From positions 25,363,501 through 25,427,500 of the forward strand of contig NC_084899.1 of NCBI RefSeq assembly GCF_958979055.1: 64,000 nt of DNA, given 5' to 3'. Shown piece after piece: positions 22,942-35,800 of this stretch. Numbering within the stretch: the stretch's first letter is position 1; each line of letters begins with the position of its first letter. The translations under genes and the position numbers were made by a program. A model generated the notes under the pieces. The model saw only the letters and a program-made list of their open reading frames with translations. It had not been told where the DNA came from and ran no database searches. Source of the DNA: Alnus glutinosa (taxonomy: Eukaryota; Streptophyta; Magnoliopsida; Fagales; Betulaceae).

Positions 22942-23478
22942 TGTCACCGTGGTTCCTTGAAGCGGCTGGTGGAGCTTTGAGGATGGAGTCTAAAGGTGGA
23001 AGCTTGAAGAGGGATCGAGATTGAAGAGAGAAGGTGTGGAAGGGTCAGATGAGTTTAGAAGATAAGGAGGTACGTGGCAGTAAGAGAGTGGGCTAAGGGA
23101 AGGTGCGTGCCATCTGGAGTCGACCTTTCCCAAGCCCAAACGGTGGCGTTTTGGAGGAGTCCAGCACTCTTGCGTTTTATGTTCTCATTAATGTCGTTTT
23201 ATGCTTTCAGTAAGGGTTAGTCGTTTTGTTCAATTCCTTATGCGTTTCTGTAATACCTAATGGGCAGTATATAAGTCCAACAGGTAATAGACTGAGACAG
23301 CTTTTTGGTTAACAGAGATTATGTTTGGAGGCTCTGGCATCCTCGAAATTGCCAATTTATCTTAATATTCAGTAATATTCAGTATCAATTCCTTCTCAGA
23401 ATTCATTGCATTTTATTTTCACATTTACAATCCGCTCATCACTCCCAAAAATCCCTAAAACCCCAAAAACCTGTTACA
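22942..23478 (+). repeat. 3' LTR of the Ty3/gypsy element
   Basis: 537 bp from TGTCACC to GTTACA, with the usual TG...CA ends. The last 364 bp pair with the 5' LTR. The TATATAA box is repeated here. Confidence 0.92.
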
Positions 23479-25082
23479 AAATTGCAGACAAAAGAAAAGG
23501 AAAAGAGACAAAAAGAAAAGGAGAGACGTACAACATGCCAAAAAAAAAAAAAAAAAAGGAAAGGAAAGGGAGAGAGGGAAAGACAAACTAGCCGAAGCTC
23601 TCCGGACGTAAGACAAACTAGAATTACTTCGGTGAGTTAATCTGTTTAATTGTAATGAACTTGGACCATTCAATTTTGCCTTAACATGCGTGGTTCTCTC
23701 TCTCTCACGCACGCACGCACGCAAAGAGACATGCTCACATTGGGGATAGACGCACGTGTGTAGAATTAAAGGAGGTAGCATTTTCCGAACTCATCGTAGC
23801 TTCATTCGTTCTTGGCTTGGGCGCGCTCCTCATTTCAGAAATCCTTCGGCTGTGAACCTTTTGGGTTGACATAATGTGCTTGGTCAGTCGAGGCTGAAAT
23901 CAATTTACCTCTTAATATGTAAGTCACATCATCTCCAAATCTCTGGTTTTTGCTCTATTTTCGGTTTCGTTATCTTTCTTTGTTTCTGGTTAATTTGTGT
24001 TGTTTCTAAAAAGAAAACGAGCTCGAGGTAATGTTGGTGGCCTGAGTTGTAGACATCTTGCAGTACCTGGTGTTTAGGGGTGGTCAGTTCTGTTTGATTT
24101 TTGAAAAATAAATTAAAAGAGAGGTCAGCCATAATGTAAAATTCAGACAGGCTGCGGTCAGTTAGTTTAGCTACTCGATCTGCGGCTACGGTCTCATTTA
24201 TCCTTATCTCCCCTCTTTCTACAATTACTTGGCCAAATTCCTAGTCTGAAATAAAGATAAACAATCACTCATTCATGTAATTTAGTGTGGGCACGCATAT
24301 ATATGCCCATATCCTTATCGCTCTTGGTTGAGGTCCCGAGGGAAGTCCAAATGCGAAACAAATTGGAATTTATTAATTGCTGGTTTCACTCTCACTTCAA
24401 TCACCGGGTTTAAGCTTGATATAAGATATTTATCACAAGCATAGACCGGCAAATTCTAGATTGAGAGAATCCCAAAGAAGAAACGTCAAGCACAAAATAT
24501 TTCGTAGCTATGATGTTTAAATCAGTATTAATTGAATAACGCAAAAGCCTTGAGAAATTCAAAAAAAAGAAAAAAAGTATTTGACCAGAATAATACATTT
24601 TTATGGAGTATTTTTTAGCAGTTAATTAAGTGGTTAGGGAGGGTTCCAAAGAATAATTGATTTGATTCGGGTCCACTCCGCTATATATGCGTACCACATT
24701 GACTGGAGGTAGATGAATAATATGTGAAATTAGTATTAACCTAAGTCTGTAAATATTTATGATTTTGAGTTTAATTGTCACAGTCCATGCTAGAACCTAG
24801 CGCCCTGGAGGAGGCAGTCAATTTCAATTATGGATCGACTGTAGGTGCTATATATATATTTAACTGAGGCATTTAGCCACCAACCTTTGTAAAATGCTCC
24901 CCACTAAACTAATATTTTTTCAGGGATGATGTGTGCAAGACGTACTCCAAACTAATAAGAGGATCTTTAAGATGGGCCTTCCGCTAAATTCCCTACATGC
25001 ACCATTGCACTCTTTGTTTTTATTTACACAAAAAAGTCTCGTCCTTCAAATAACTTACATTATTCATATACACCAACACTGA

Positions 25083-25084
<2 letters not shown>
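23479..25084. other. Region between the retrotransposon and D27
   Basis: Begins with purine-rich low-complexity DNA (23484-23590). No gene or further element recognised. The last kilobase presumably contains the D27 promoter; I see no motif strong enough to name. Confidence 0.45.

Positions 25085-25117
<33 letters not shown>
25085..25117 (+). repeat. (CT)n tract in the D27 leader
   Basis: About sixteen CT units ending roughly 10 bp before the D27 ATG, so almost certainly in the 5' UTR. Confidence 0.8.
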
Positions 25118-25120
<3 letters not shown>

Positions 25121-25126
25121 ACACAA

Positions 25127-28016
25127 ATGGATGCAAAGTTTCTTCTTCATACCAGCAGCCCTTTCTCGTCTTTCGCTCACCGGAGGTACACATGCAAGCC
25201 GCCGGTACGTTCCCCGCCTATTCTTGCCGTGCTCACAACCCCAGCGGAAACCATAACCCAAGAAGCGACAAAGACGACTAGCGTGATCTATAACGATAAC
25301 TGGTTCGATCAACTTGCCATTAACCATCTATCGCGGAGTGTTCAAGCGGCATCAGGTTTATGTATATATATATATGATCAGTTTTGTGTGATAGAAACTT
25401 ACCGCCCTGTTCTTCATTACGGACGTACAGGTCCACGAGAAACAAATTATGAAAGCTCAAGTTCCCATGCAGGATTGAGGAGCAGCAAGAGTGGCTATGA
25501 GAGCTTGGTGGAGGCAGCTAGAATAGCATCGCAGAAATTTAATCCGATTCAACAACGTGAAATCGTCATTCAAGCCCTTCAGATAGCCTTTCCAAGGCCA
25601 ATCCTTTCTTTGGCAAGTTCATTAACTTCTCTTCCATTTCTTTCACATAATAGGATTGGAGAAAATTATATGCATATATATACATATATACACATGTTCT
25701 TGTTCTCATGCGTACGTGCAAGTACAGTGAAGTACTCTAGCTTCATATTTTTCTTCACGAGCAAGGATTTGTGGGTATTGTTCATGTTTCAATTAAACCA
25801 AGTTATGTACAGTAGAAGCAATGTTGTCAACGGTCAACCTCAGACCGCAGGTAGATCAATGAGAGGCTTCTTGGATCCAGATTAACTTGTTTGACCTTCC
25901 AATTAATTTCATTACTATTTTTATTTACATGTTGGTGATTGCTGCTAGCTGCTGGTAAAGAGCCGACTAGAGAAAACTGATCAGAACTGCATGCCTAGCT
26001 TGTATTAATATATTATTATTTGATACTGAGTTTTCAACAAGTGTAGGCTTTGAAATAACCCAGCCCCACCCTGTCTCTCATAAGTCATTATTTGGATTGT
26101 AATGGGTGCTTTTTTCTTTTTCTTTTTCTTTTTTAATTACTGATTAACTTGTTAAATTAATGGTTCCTTGTTGATATGTTTTGGTGACCGAGGGCAGATA
26201 AAGACAGTGCTACCGCAATCTAAATTGGCAAGGGAATATTTTGCCGCCTTCACCACTGTGTTTTTTGCTTGGTTAGTCGGACCATGCGAGGTAAGAATAA
26301 TAGATTAGTACTTTAAATATTTGTGAAATTTCTTTGACAGTCGATTGCTTAATATTTATTAATAATCGGAGAAGTAAAAAATCTCAATGAAATTAATTAC
26401 TAGTCCTATTTGCGCTATGACTTTAAAAAGACTAGCCAAACTCCTTAAGAATCTCATATAAACCTCAATTGATCTTACCTACTAAAAAACAATGTAAATT
26501 AATTAAACTTTACATCTAGAAATTAACTTTTTAATAGTTTACTCATTCTATATGAACTATTCATCTAATTTCCAAATATTGTTACAATATACTATAGAAC
26601 AAGTAATACTTCTTAAACAACACAGGGAGTACGGAATTCAGATAAATAATTAGTCCAGCAAATTGATTAATTAAGTAATTATTTTCAAGGCATATAGGAA
26701 TGTATGTTAATGCATAAAATAGGGGAGGAGTTGATTTGGACTGGAGGCCGAAGACATCGACATATTAGCCCCTCTTATTCCACCAAAAATTGCATTAATT
26801 CCACAGTGACATTCGCTTCTGTCATCAATTTAGGGCAAAAAATACATGCATATATGTAGCAAGTGGCAATTAAGTAATCTGCTTCTATATATATTAAGGT
26901 GATAGAGCGTGCTCATTTGTTAATGCATGTTTTTAAGAGAGTACTACTTTTATTTTTATTTAAAAAAGTGTTCTAACGTAATGAAAAGGTAAAAATAATT
27001 TTTAGTATTTTGTGTTTTGAGTTGTTAGTTAATATATATTTTTTTAATAGAAAAAAACATGCAAAAGAAAGAGAAAAAAGGGGGCTTATCAAACAAACCC
27101 TTGTCATAATCCTTTTAAATCAGTGCAAATTTCAGCTGTAGGGGTGATTCACCATCATGAAAAACTAGCAGCAGTCTGTTCTAAAATTTTGCCTTAAACT
27201 GTTGGTAATTTCATGTACGTTTGGGATCAATCACTCAAATATATATGTGCACGCATGCATGCGCATGATGAGCACACACCACACATGTCCATGCATGCAT
27301 GCAGAGCTAGCTATCTGCAAATAAATTAAAGATGCTTGTCTATACAAAATTGTTCATCAAATCTAACCGGAGTCACCTTATACATTTCACAAAACAAGGT
27401 GAGGGAATCGGAGCTCAACGGAAGAAGAGAAATGAATGTAGTCCACATAAAAAAATGCAGGTAACTAAAGCTAGCTTCAACCCTTTGTATTTGAACTATA
27501 TATATATATATATATATATATATCATAAATATTTTCAACCAAGAGCTATATATATGAGTCTAGCTATGACGTCCCACTTCACCAACCTAAGACACACTTT
27601 GATGTAAAACAATATGATCCAATGATTGTGCCACCCCCACGTACGGTATTTTCTTCTCTTTCACCATCGATCACCATTCAAATTAATTCCTTGTCTTGTC
27701 AATATCAAAATCATCATTGATATATAACTTCGTCATCCGTGTGTTCCGATCCGGCCTCTAATTAATAATATTGCAGGTTTTTGGAGGAGAGCAATTGTGT
27801 AGGAATGTGCACAAATCTGTGTAAGATGCCATCCCAAATCTTTGTCAAGGACTCCCTAGGAATGCCAGTCAACATGGTCCCTAGTAAGAATCCGAATCTA
27901 CCACCTTGTACTTAAAATTATTTATTAATTAAATAATAGCGAGATAGATAGGATTTTCTTTTTTCTAACTATAATTAGGAAAACTTAATTGCCGTCTGTA
28001 ACAAAAGAATATCGAT

Positions 28017-28049
<33 letters not shown>

Positions 28050-28975
28050 CCACTTAAAGTAAAATTGCTGACAGAAAATGAAGCAAAGACATTGAAGAAA
28101 AGGAAAAAGAATTCCACTTGGGAAGTATAACGTACAGTAACAGTGCCTGCACTAAAAAAGTGGAGGCCAGCCATGCTCAGTCGATGGAGGGCCCCATGTA
28201 GAAGCCACCTAGGGTGCAAAAGATAGGCAAGTAGACCCATCCAATTAAGCTGGGTGATCGAGAGAGTCGTAGCTAGCTAGCACATAGATTATTAATTAAT
28301 ATATAACACACGAATTACATGTTTTTGCTAATGAGATTCCAAACCGTGAATCAAAACATTCATGATTAGTGCGCGCTATATATGCCACTGTAATTATGTA
28401 ATCAATTAAAGACACTAAATTGGTCTATTTCCCATGAAGCCAATTATCCTTCCATAACCTACCTAGCTACCTCCTAGATATTATATATTATATATTAGAT
28501 ATTATTTATCGATCCCTCGTATAATTCACCACAAGCATCGAAATCACCCATTAATATTGAAAGCACTCAAGAACATGTTTAACTAGCTAGCTAGTCGCAT
28601 TAATTAATTTCTACGTGCCAATCAATTTGTTGACAAGCTAGCACAGGATGATCACTAGCTTTGACCATCTTAATTTGATCAGTAAAATTTTGAAGTCCTT
28701 CCAATTTTCAGATTTTGAGGACATGAGCTGCGAGATGATATTCGGCCAGGATCCTCCAGCTTCGTCAGATGATCCAGCATTCAAGCAACCATGCTACAAA
28801 TTATGTAACAATTCACACTCCCTGGCCTTGATCAGCTAGCTAGACCTTTTATTTATCAATTATGATGGAAATTAATTAGATTCTAACTGATCAGGTTTAA
28901 TTTATGAACATGATGATTGATCATGCAGGCAAAGCAAACGTGAAACACAGCATCAAGTGCTCCCCGGCCAGTTAA
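25127..28975 (+). CDS. D27: Beta-carotene isomerase DWARF27 (strigolactone biosynthesis)
   Basis: Seven exons give 256 aa: 25127-25355, 25473-25612, 26198-26290, 27399-27460, 27777-27883, 28712-28804, 28929-28975. D27 is a plastid iron protein that converts all-trans- to 9-cis-beta-carotene, the first committed step to carlactone and strigolactones, before CCD7 and CCD8. The N-terminal 40 or so residues (basic, Ser/Thr-rich) look like a transit peptide. Then come [52 protein letters not shown] and the Cys-rich C-terminal domain (DUF4033): [38 protein letters not shown]. Length fits the family. Intron 2 has a GC donor (TTG/GCAAGT); the nearby GT would break the frame. Intron 3 ends in AAG rather than CAG or TAG. 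All exons stay in frame without stops, so the gene looks functional. Confidence 0.95.
27500..27522. repeat. (TA)n microsatellite in D27 intron 4
   Basis: About eleven TA units. A second TA tract of about 28 bp lies at 28019-28047 in intron 5. Confidence 0.85.
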
Positions 28976-31559
28976 TTAGGGCACTTTAAGGAATAGATCC
29001 TTCTATTTCTCACAGCTGATTGCCATTCTTTCCACTGTTCTATCTATACATGCATGCTATATATATATATATATATGACTTTTTATAGTTTTTATTTGAA
29101 ATTTGGAGAAATGCTATTTATACATCATTCTATCCATTCCAGCAGCATCGATTACCGAAATGGCTCTTCTAATCAAGATTGCAAATATTACGAGAGAGGG
29201 GGAGCGAGCTAGAAAAACATTTAATTTTTGAATTTGAAGTTAAAATAAGATAAAAGTTTTTTTATTGATTTATATAATTTTATATCCATGCTTCGACACG
29301 ACTTGAACTCAACACGTGACATTTAAGGCCATCAATTTTTTACACGACCCACGAGCTAGTTGGGACAGAGCTAGAAAATTTTATGGGCAGGGGCTAATGG
29401 CCAATTTTTTTTTTGATAGGGGTTAATAAGCTAAATTTTTATTTTTTACCTTATATTTTTAAATTTTTTGTAGAATTTTTTTTTTCCTACCTCCCTCCGT
29501 CCCTGCTACGAACCCAATACAAAATTAACGGATTATGATTGAAGGGTCGGATCCAGTTAATTAAATGAGTCAGGTTAGAATAAACCTATATAGTCCTATA
29601 TTCATGTTTCGATACGATCAAAACTCGACGCGTACGCGAACACGAATTGCCACCCCTAAATATACCCTCAAGTGGACAAAGGAGAAATTGAACATGCAAC
29701 TCATCATATGAAAAACTGAGACAAAGTTGTTGATCTAATCATTGCAGTGTGAACTACCTAATATGAAGCACAAACAAGAATCATATATGTATGATACAGC
29801 TCATTTTTCTACTTGGGAATTAACTTCCAAATTCATAGAATTTGCTCCTCCAGAGGTTTCTTTGTAGTGTTTGATGAGGGTTGGACCGGCCGGGATGATA
29901 CTTGAGCATCTTATTATTAAATCTAGTGCATGGCAAAGCCAATCAGCTTGCTTCCCTGTTTTGGAATGAAGATGTATTATTTATTTATTTATTAATTGTA
30001 TGGTTTAAGATGAGAAAAGGTGTTTCCCACCTCTGGTGTGCTGTTAAGTGATCAGCAAGCCAAGATTCCTCTGCCGTCTTTTCTGTCTCATTTGGAGAGT
30101 GACCGAGTGCTCCGACCCACTTCGACCCACCCGAAAAGTTCAGCTCAAAGTGAATTTGGTTCATCATGACATGTTTTGAAGTTTTTTTTTAGGTGTCCAA
30201 ATGTGCGACAAGAGAGTCAGTGGAATCACAAGCTGTATTCGTGGGCTACAAACAATATATATTTATATTTTTTTTTATTTTTTTTTTAAGTCTAAGGAGA
30301 CCACTTTTGGAAATTCAGTCCTCGATGGGGATCGAAGAGAGCTCTCTAGGCTCTAGCTACCAATATCTAATTTCAGAGTATCCTGTTTATCTATTCAGTA
30401 AAAACTGTACGTTGCATCACTAAGATATGTTTAATGTTACCATATTTTTGGATCATGCTTTGGCTCTTAACAATTGATATCAAATTGACTTATAGATTGG
30501 ATCAAAATGTCTTGGTATTAGTCATAAAATATTAATAAGTGAGTAAAGCCGTCAAAAGAGGTCCAGAATGGCCGCTATGTTGGGGTTTTTACATTATGCT
30601 TATTATGTCTTTCCATTTGATATTTGACTATATCCACATCCAAAGTCTTTTTAAGTCATGGAAAATCTAGCTCTACGTTCTCTTTATTTGGCATTCAGTT
30701 GTGATGCCCTACTTAATTATTTTCTAGATTTTATGAACCGACTAAATGTTGCATGTATTCTCTAGAATTTCGGAGTGTTTTAACGGAGTCTTGTTATTCT
30801 TCACATCTGTTATCATGCATATTCAACACCGACTAGCGTGACATACTTTTAGTGTTTTTTTTTTTTTTTGAAATTGCTAATATGAAAAGCCACTTGAAAT
30901 GAGTGTGATAAATGAATATAAATAGTAGCTCAATTAGAGAACACTTGTATTTGCAAGTGGTAGCAAATGAAGCCAAGTGCCCCCCAGATACCATGCATAA
31001 CACCTCGCTCCTGAAAGACGTACGCTTTGCGCCACCTAAAAGCATTCAAGCAGTAAAGAGTATATTTAATTTAGTATTCGACAAACCATTAAAACTTTTA
31101 ACGGCACGGCAGCAACCTAAAAGCAAAGAACAAAGAACAAACACAACACCATCTACTCCTTGACCTGAAAATGAATACTGCTCAGCTCATATTTCACACA
31201 CTAAATAAACAGAAGGGGTCAAATAAAACTCACACCCCTCCCGCTGCTTGATATATTGGCTTTTTCTGTGCTCTTTAAACCAGAAAATCAGTCCAAAAGA
31301 TTACAACTTGGACTGAGGCCTTACATAACAAACTGACGACAGTTCCAAAAAAAAAAGTTGGCACCAGATGAACTGAATAAAAATGCTATGGACACGAATC
31401 AACTTGAAAAAAGAATGAAAGATTGGAAAGGCAACCGGGCACCTCAAGTATTTACATCGAGATGGTTGTATGACTAGACGATCTTTACACAGGAGGGGGA
31501 TGGATCGCCCAGTGTCTTGTTTTTTTCCATTGACCAATAAATGTTATTTATCTTCTACT
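28976..31559. other. Intergenic DNA between convergent D27 and the 5-phosphatase gene
   Basis: Both genes end here, so the flanks hold their 3' UTRs. The middle has AT-rich repeats, including fragments of an old repeat with ACACGACCC and CGACACGACTTGAACTC (29290-29650). No open frame resembles a gene. Confidence 0.5.
29356..29506. mobile_element. Probable small hAT-like MITE nested in an older repeat
   Basis: GGGACAGAGCTAG on the left and CTCCGTCCCTGC on the right are inverted relatives, similar to the GGGGCGGAGCC ends of the elements at 42390 and 47049. The target duplication is imperfect (ACGAGCTA and ACGAACCC). Confidence 0.4.
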
Positions 31560-32858
31560 TTAAGGACTCTGCAAATTGCGTAACTGGTCAACCACATCAC
31601 AGGAACTGCTGAAGCGTTGAAAATCAGACCGGTGAAGACTGGTTCCCTGGATTTGCTGAGAGCTGTCTGGTGCAGGGTCAATCCGTTTTGTCTTGGCTGT
31701 AAAGCAATGTCGCACACGAACACGGTGATTTCTTGTCTCAGTCGTGTGACTACCCCGCACCTTAACCACCAATATAACTTCCTTGTCTCTGTTGTCTTCA
31801 CACCACCAGTTTTGTGGAACACCATCAACAAACTCTTCCAGAGTCTGGAATTCATCGTGATGGACTGATACCTCTACAATATGATTGGGCCTGATTATGC
31901 CAGCTGCTGGAGTTACCTGGATCAAATGCAAGATTAATAAATAAGCCAAGTTCGAATCTAGATCCAGCAGAATATCTGATATTTCTGAAGTTCCATGCTT
32001 TTATTATTAGCTAATAAATTTAAAGTAAACTGCTATCTCCCGAGCTAAAGAACCATCAACAGGACTGGACCTAAACACAAAGTTAGATACCAATCAAAAG
32101 AGAGTCGCTCAAGTTTATATAATAACGGTGAAGTACAAAATAATCCAAGGGCACCAAACTTCTACTACAAAACATTATATGATAATGTCAACTCAGGACT
32201 GTCAGATCTAACATAAATTGAAACATCGGGAAGAAGGATGCTCAATTGCCCAAGACAGATAGTTACCGCCAACTGTACTGTAGATTGGCTTCCCATCAGG
32301 ACTGTCAGGTCTAACATAATTGGAAACATCGAGAAGAAGCATGTCTCAACTGCTCAAGGCAGTAGAAATTTTTATTCAAGGAAAAAGAAATCACCTCAAG
32401 CCATCGTGGAAAGCCAAAAGAACTTCTTGGACAATGATCTGATGCTTGTCCATCCTCCTTAATAGAAGACTGACCTTCACAAATTATTTCAAACAAAGCC
32501 TCATTTTCCCTACATCTATTTGTAATTCGCAAAATAGATGTGTCCTGGTTTTGAAGGATTATGTTGTTTGTACTGACAATAGTTTCTGGGATTTTGGATA
32601 GTTCTTCAAGCATATATTTAATTTTCTCATTTGATCCAAGAATCTCGCCGAGCTCTTGTCTCCTTATTGACTCATCAACTCGAGCAATATCAACATTAAA
32701 TATGCATCGGACAGGCTTATGATCACTGTCAGTCACATCCATGCAAGCCTCGTACCTATTGAACAGGAGATGTCAAGTTGTAAATTATTTTTTTACGGAA
32801 AAAAATAAAGAAACAAGCTGATGAATTAATATAATTGTACTTATGGAAAGATACATAC

Positions 32859-32891
<33 letters not shown>

Positions 32892-35800
32892 TCAAATTGC
32901 ACCAGATATAATAGCCAACACTCCTTACAGCTTTATATAAAATCAAAAGGATGACTATTTTTGTCAGACTATATTGGATCGCATTCCCCTCCTATGCATT
33001 TTATGGACCTATAAAAGATTTAGCTGCCATCCCAAATGAATTGCGACAAGAATGAAATACTAGGGAAAATGACATCTAAAATGGTATTGTACTTATCAAA
33101 AAAAAAAAAATGGTATTGAAATAATATATAGATTCCATTAAATTATTTGAGGTATCCTATACAAAATATTTGTGGGTGTGATTTGCTCCCTATAAATGTG
33201 CCAAAAGCAATCATGCTAGGAAAACTTACCTTGATATTGAAGAGACTACAGGACACTCTAAGCTGCACTCAGATTCCAAAGCTGAGCGGCTATCACGGTA
33301 TAAAATTCTGTCACACCAGGCAGGAATGCGCTTCTTTTCACCGGAATCATACCCTAAAGACAGTTTACACACGAGTTCAGAAGATTTTGAGCAAGCCTTA
33401 TAAAAATATAAACTAAGAAAGCAACTCAATATGCCAATCACTTCCAAATGTCTTTTCCCTCTCAGTTCAGGAGCTACTCACCAATTTTTTTTAAAAAAAA
33501 AAGGTCGGGAGCCAAGTTTCCAAGAGTGACTAATATTTAAGGATAGTAAAAAAAAAATAAAAAACTTTTGTAAGCAGGACAATTGCTTATTGGATTCATA
33601 AACAAATCAATTATTACCAAATAAATCCAACCAGTTCAATCTGCATGCAAGTCAGAACCAATAAACCAATGAAGTCTTTTTTTTTTTCCTCTCTTTTTTA
33701 GGCCCTGGGCCCCTGGTCAATATAGTTAAATCTAAAAAAGCATACATATTATAGTAAAACCAACCTGCTAAACCGGCTTGGTGCTTTTCAAACTTGTATG
33801 TGGGTGGAAATGTAATAACTGCTTCACGCATCCCTTGGAAGACATTACCAGCTTTCATTTCTGCCTGGAGCTGATCCCTTTCTCTAAGCCAATCAAAGCA
33901 TCTTTGAGAAATAAAGTCCCTTGCTTCGTCATAAGAGACACCATCAAGCCGATAATTGAAATCACCAAGAAATATGACCAAGTCCACCTCAGATAACTCA
34001 GGCATCCCTTCTGCAGTTTGCGCACCAATAGCCTGTAGACACATCATGCTTTATCAAGCAAAATGGAATAAAATCATTTGTACAACAAGTAACCTAATAA
34101 TCAAAATGGTGGCTTTAGCAATCAATAGATTTACATACATTTGTGCCACGAAGCATTTGAACAGCAGAAGAAGAACCAACTGCAATAGAAAGGACCAATG
34201 GCAAGCCAGATCTATAAACAAGCCAAACTATATACATTGAGAAGGCAAGTGAGTAAAACAAGAACAGGTACAGCACTGTACCAGCTGCAGCATTGAAAAG
34301 ATTAGTTGGTCGGCTGAATGTCATAGTCTGATATACATGATCAAAATCTGCATTGCGCCGATTAACTGCTTCTAAATGTGCCGCAAAGTGACAGTTGACA
34401 AAGCACATTATCCGGTCATACACTCTTAGCCTCAAACCAACAGCTCCCTGGCCAGACAATGTTACATATCAATCATCAAAAAAACCAACAATAATATATA
34501 TAGTCAACGATGAAGTGTTATTAAGAACAATAAACTGCTACTAAAGAATCTAGTTTTTGCATTTACACGTCTATGCGTATAAGGTACACACACACAATCT
34601 AGAGAACAATTGAAACCTATAGGAAAATGATGCAGGAATCGCTATTGGAAACTTCATAGCAGAACCTAATAAACAAAACTTCCATCATTTTCAAGAGCAG
34701 ATAAAAGAAGTCTGTTTATTAAAACGATAACACGACTTTTGAAACAAAAAGGCATAGAATGTAATTGTCTAAAATTCAAAACCGATCTTTCATTAATTTC
34801 CTCATCCAATAAATATAGTTTGGCCACATGATAGGTACAGCACCAAGCTAAAGATAATAGATGTCATCCCAAGTCAAAAATATTACGTTATCTGAAATTT
34901 TTCTTTTCTATTTCTTTCAAGTATTGGCATCATCAAGTTTGAGTAGACTTTTTTTGTCTTTTTTTTCCTCGCCCTCTAATGAGTGCTGACAAGGGTGGGA
35001 TGGGGAGAACAGATTTTTGTGACATAAATGACAGTAAAGTGAAACACACTCATTTACTAGGTATTATACATTAAAAATCACTAGAACGCCCATTAGGAGA
35101 GGGATACCTTATTACCAATTGCACGCCCAAAGCCACATGGAACTGCTGCAGCATCTACATCACCGACATGAGCTTTAAGATTGTTTCTAACCCTAAAATA
35201 CAACACTTCAACTATTATAAATGAGAAAGTCAACAGGACAAGGGCCTTAAATAAGATTAAAGAGAACGAAGTAGACACCTAAGAAAAGAAACAGAAAGAC
35301 AAACTATATACATGCATTACATAGGAGCTGAACAGCACATAGAAATTTAATTAGGCCATTGTTTTATATTGCATTTCAGGACACAGATAAGCAAACCCAC
35401 CAGAAAGAAGGCAAGGCTATCCAAAATTGGCCTAATCATTATCAAGCGTATAGAAAAAAAGATAGCCTCATTTAGCATGAAGAACATGATTAACTCGTTT
35501 CAAATATTATTTTTTTAACAAAATGAAACCATTGAAATAAATTAGACATGAAAACCCCCCATTAAATTTGAAAAGAGCTTAATTTTTGAATTTCTAAAAT
35601 TCTATCAGAACTCAATTAAGACCTTCCCAAGACATATACTCACCAGACAGCGATGAGCAAGCCTGCCAGCTGCCTAGAACCAACACGTTCAAATGTTGAT
35701 CCTTCATCCAGGGTTTTGCCTATCATATCCAGCCACCACTGCCCGACAGAACTCCCTTCAAGTCCTACCTACAGTTGATGGGGAAAAAGTAAAGAAGAGG

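Noticed and set aside
24285..24310. Phosphate-response P1BS site upstream of D27
   Set aside because: GCATATATATGC is palindromic but does not fit GNATATNC; no site could be supported.
25614..25620. GT donor four bases after the D27 exon 2 end
   Set aside because: Using it shifts the frame into exon 3, so the GC donor is preferred.
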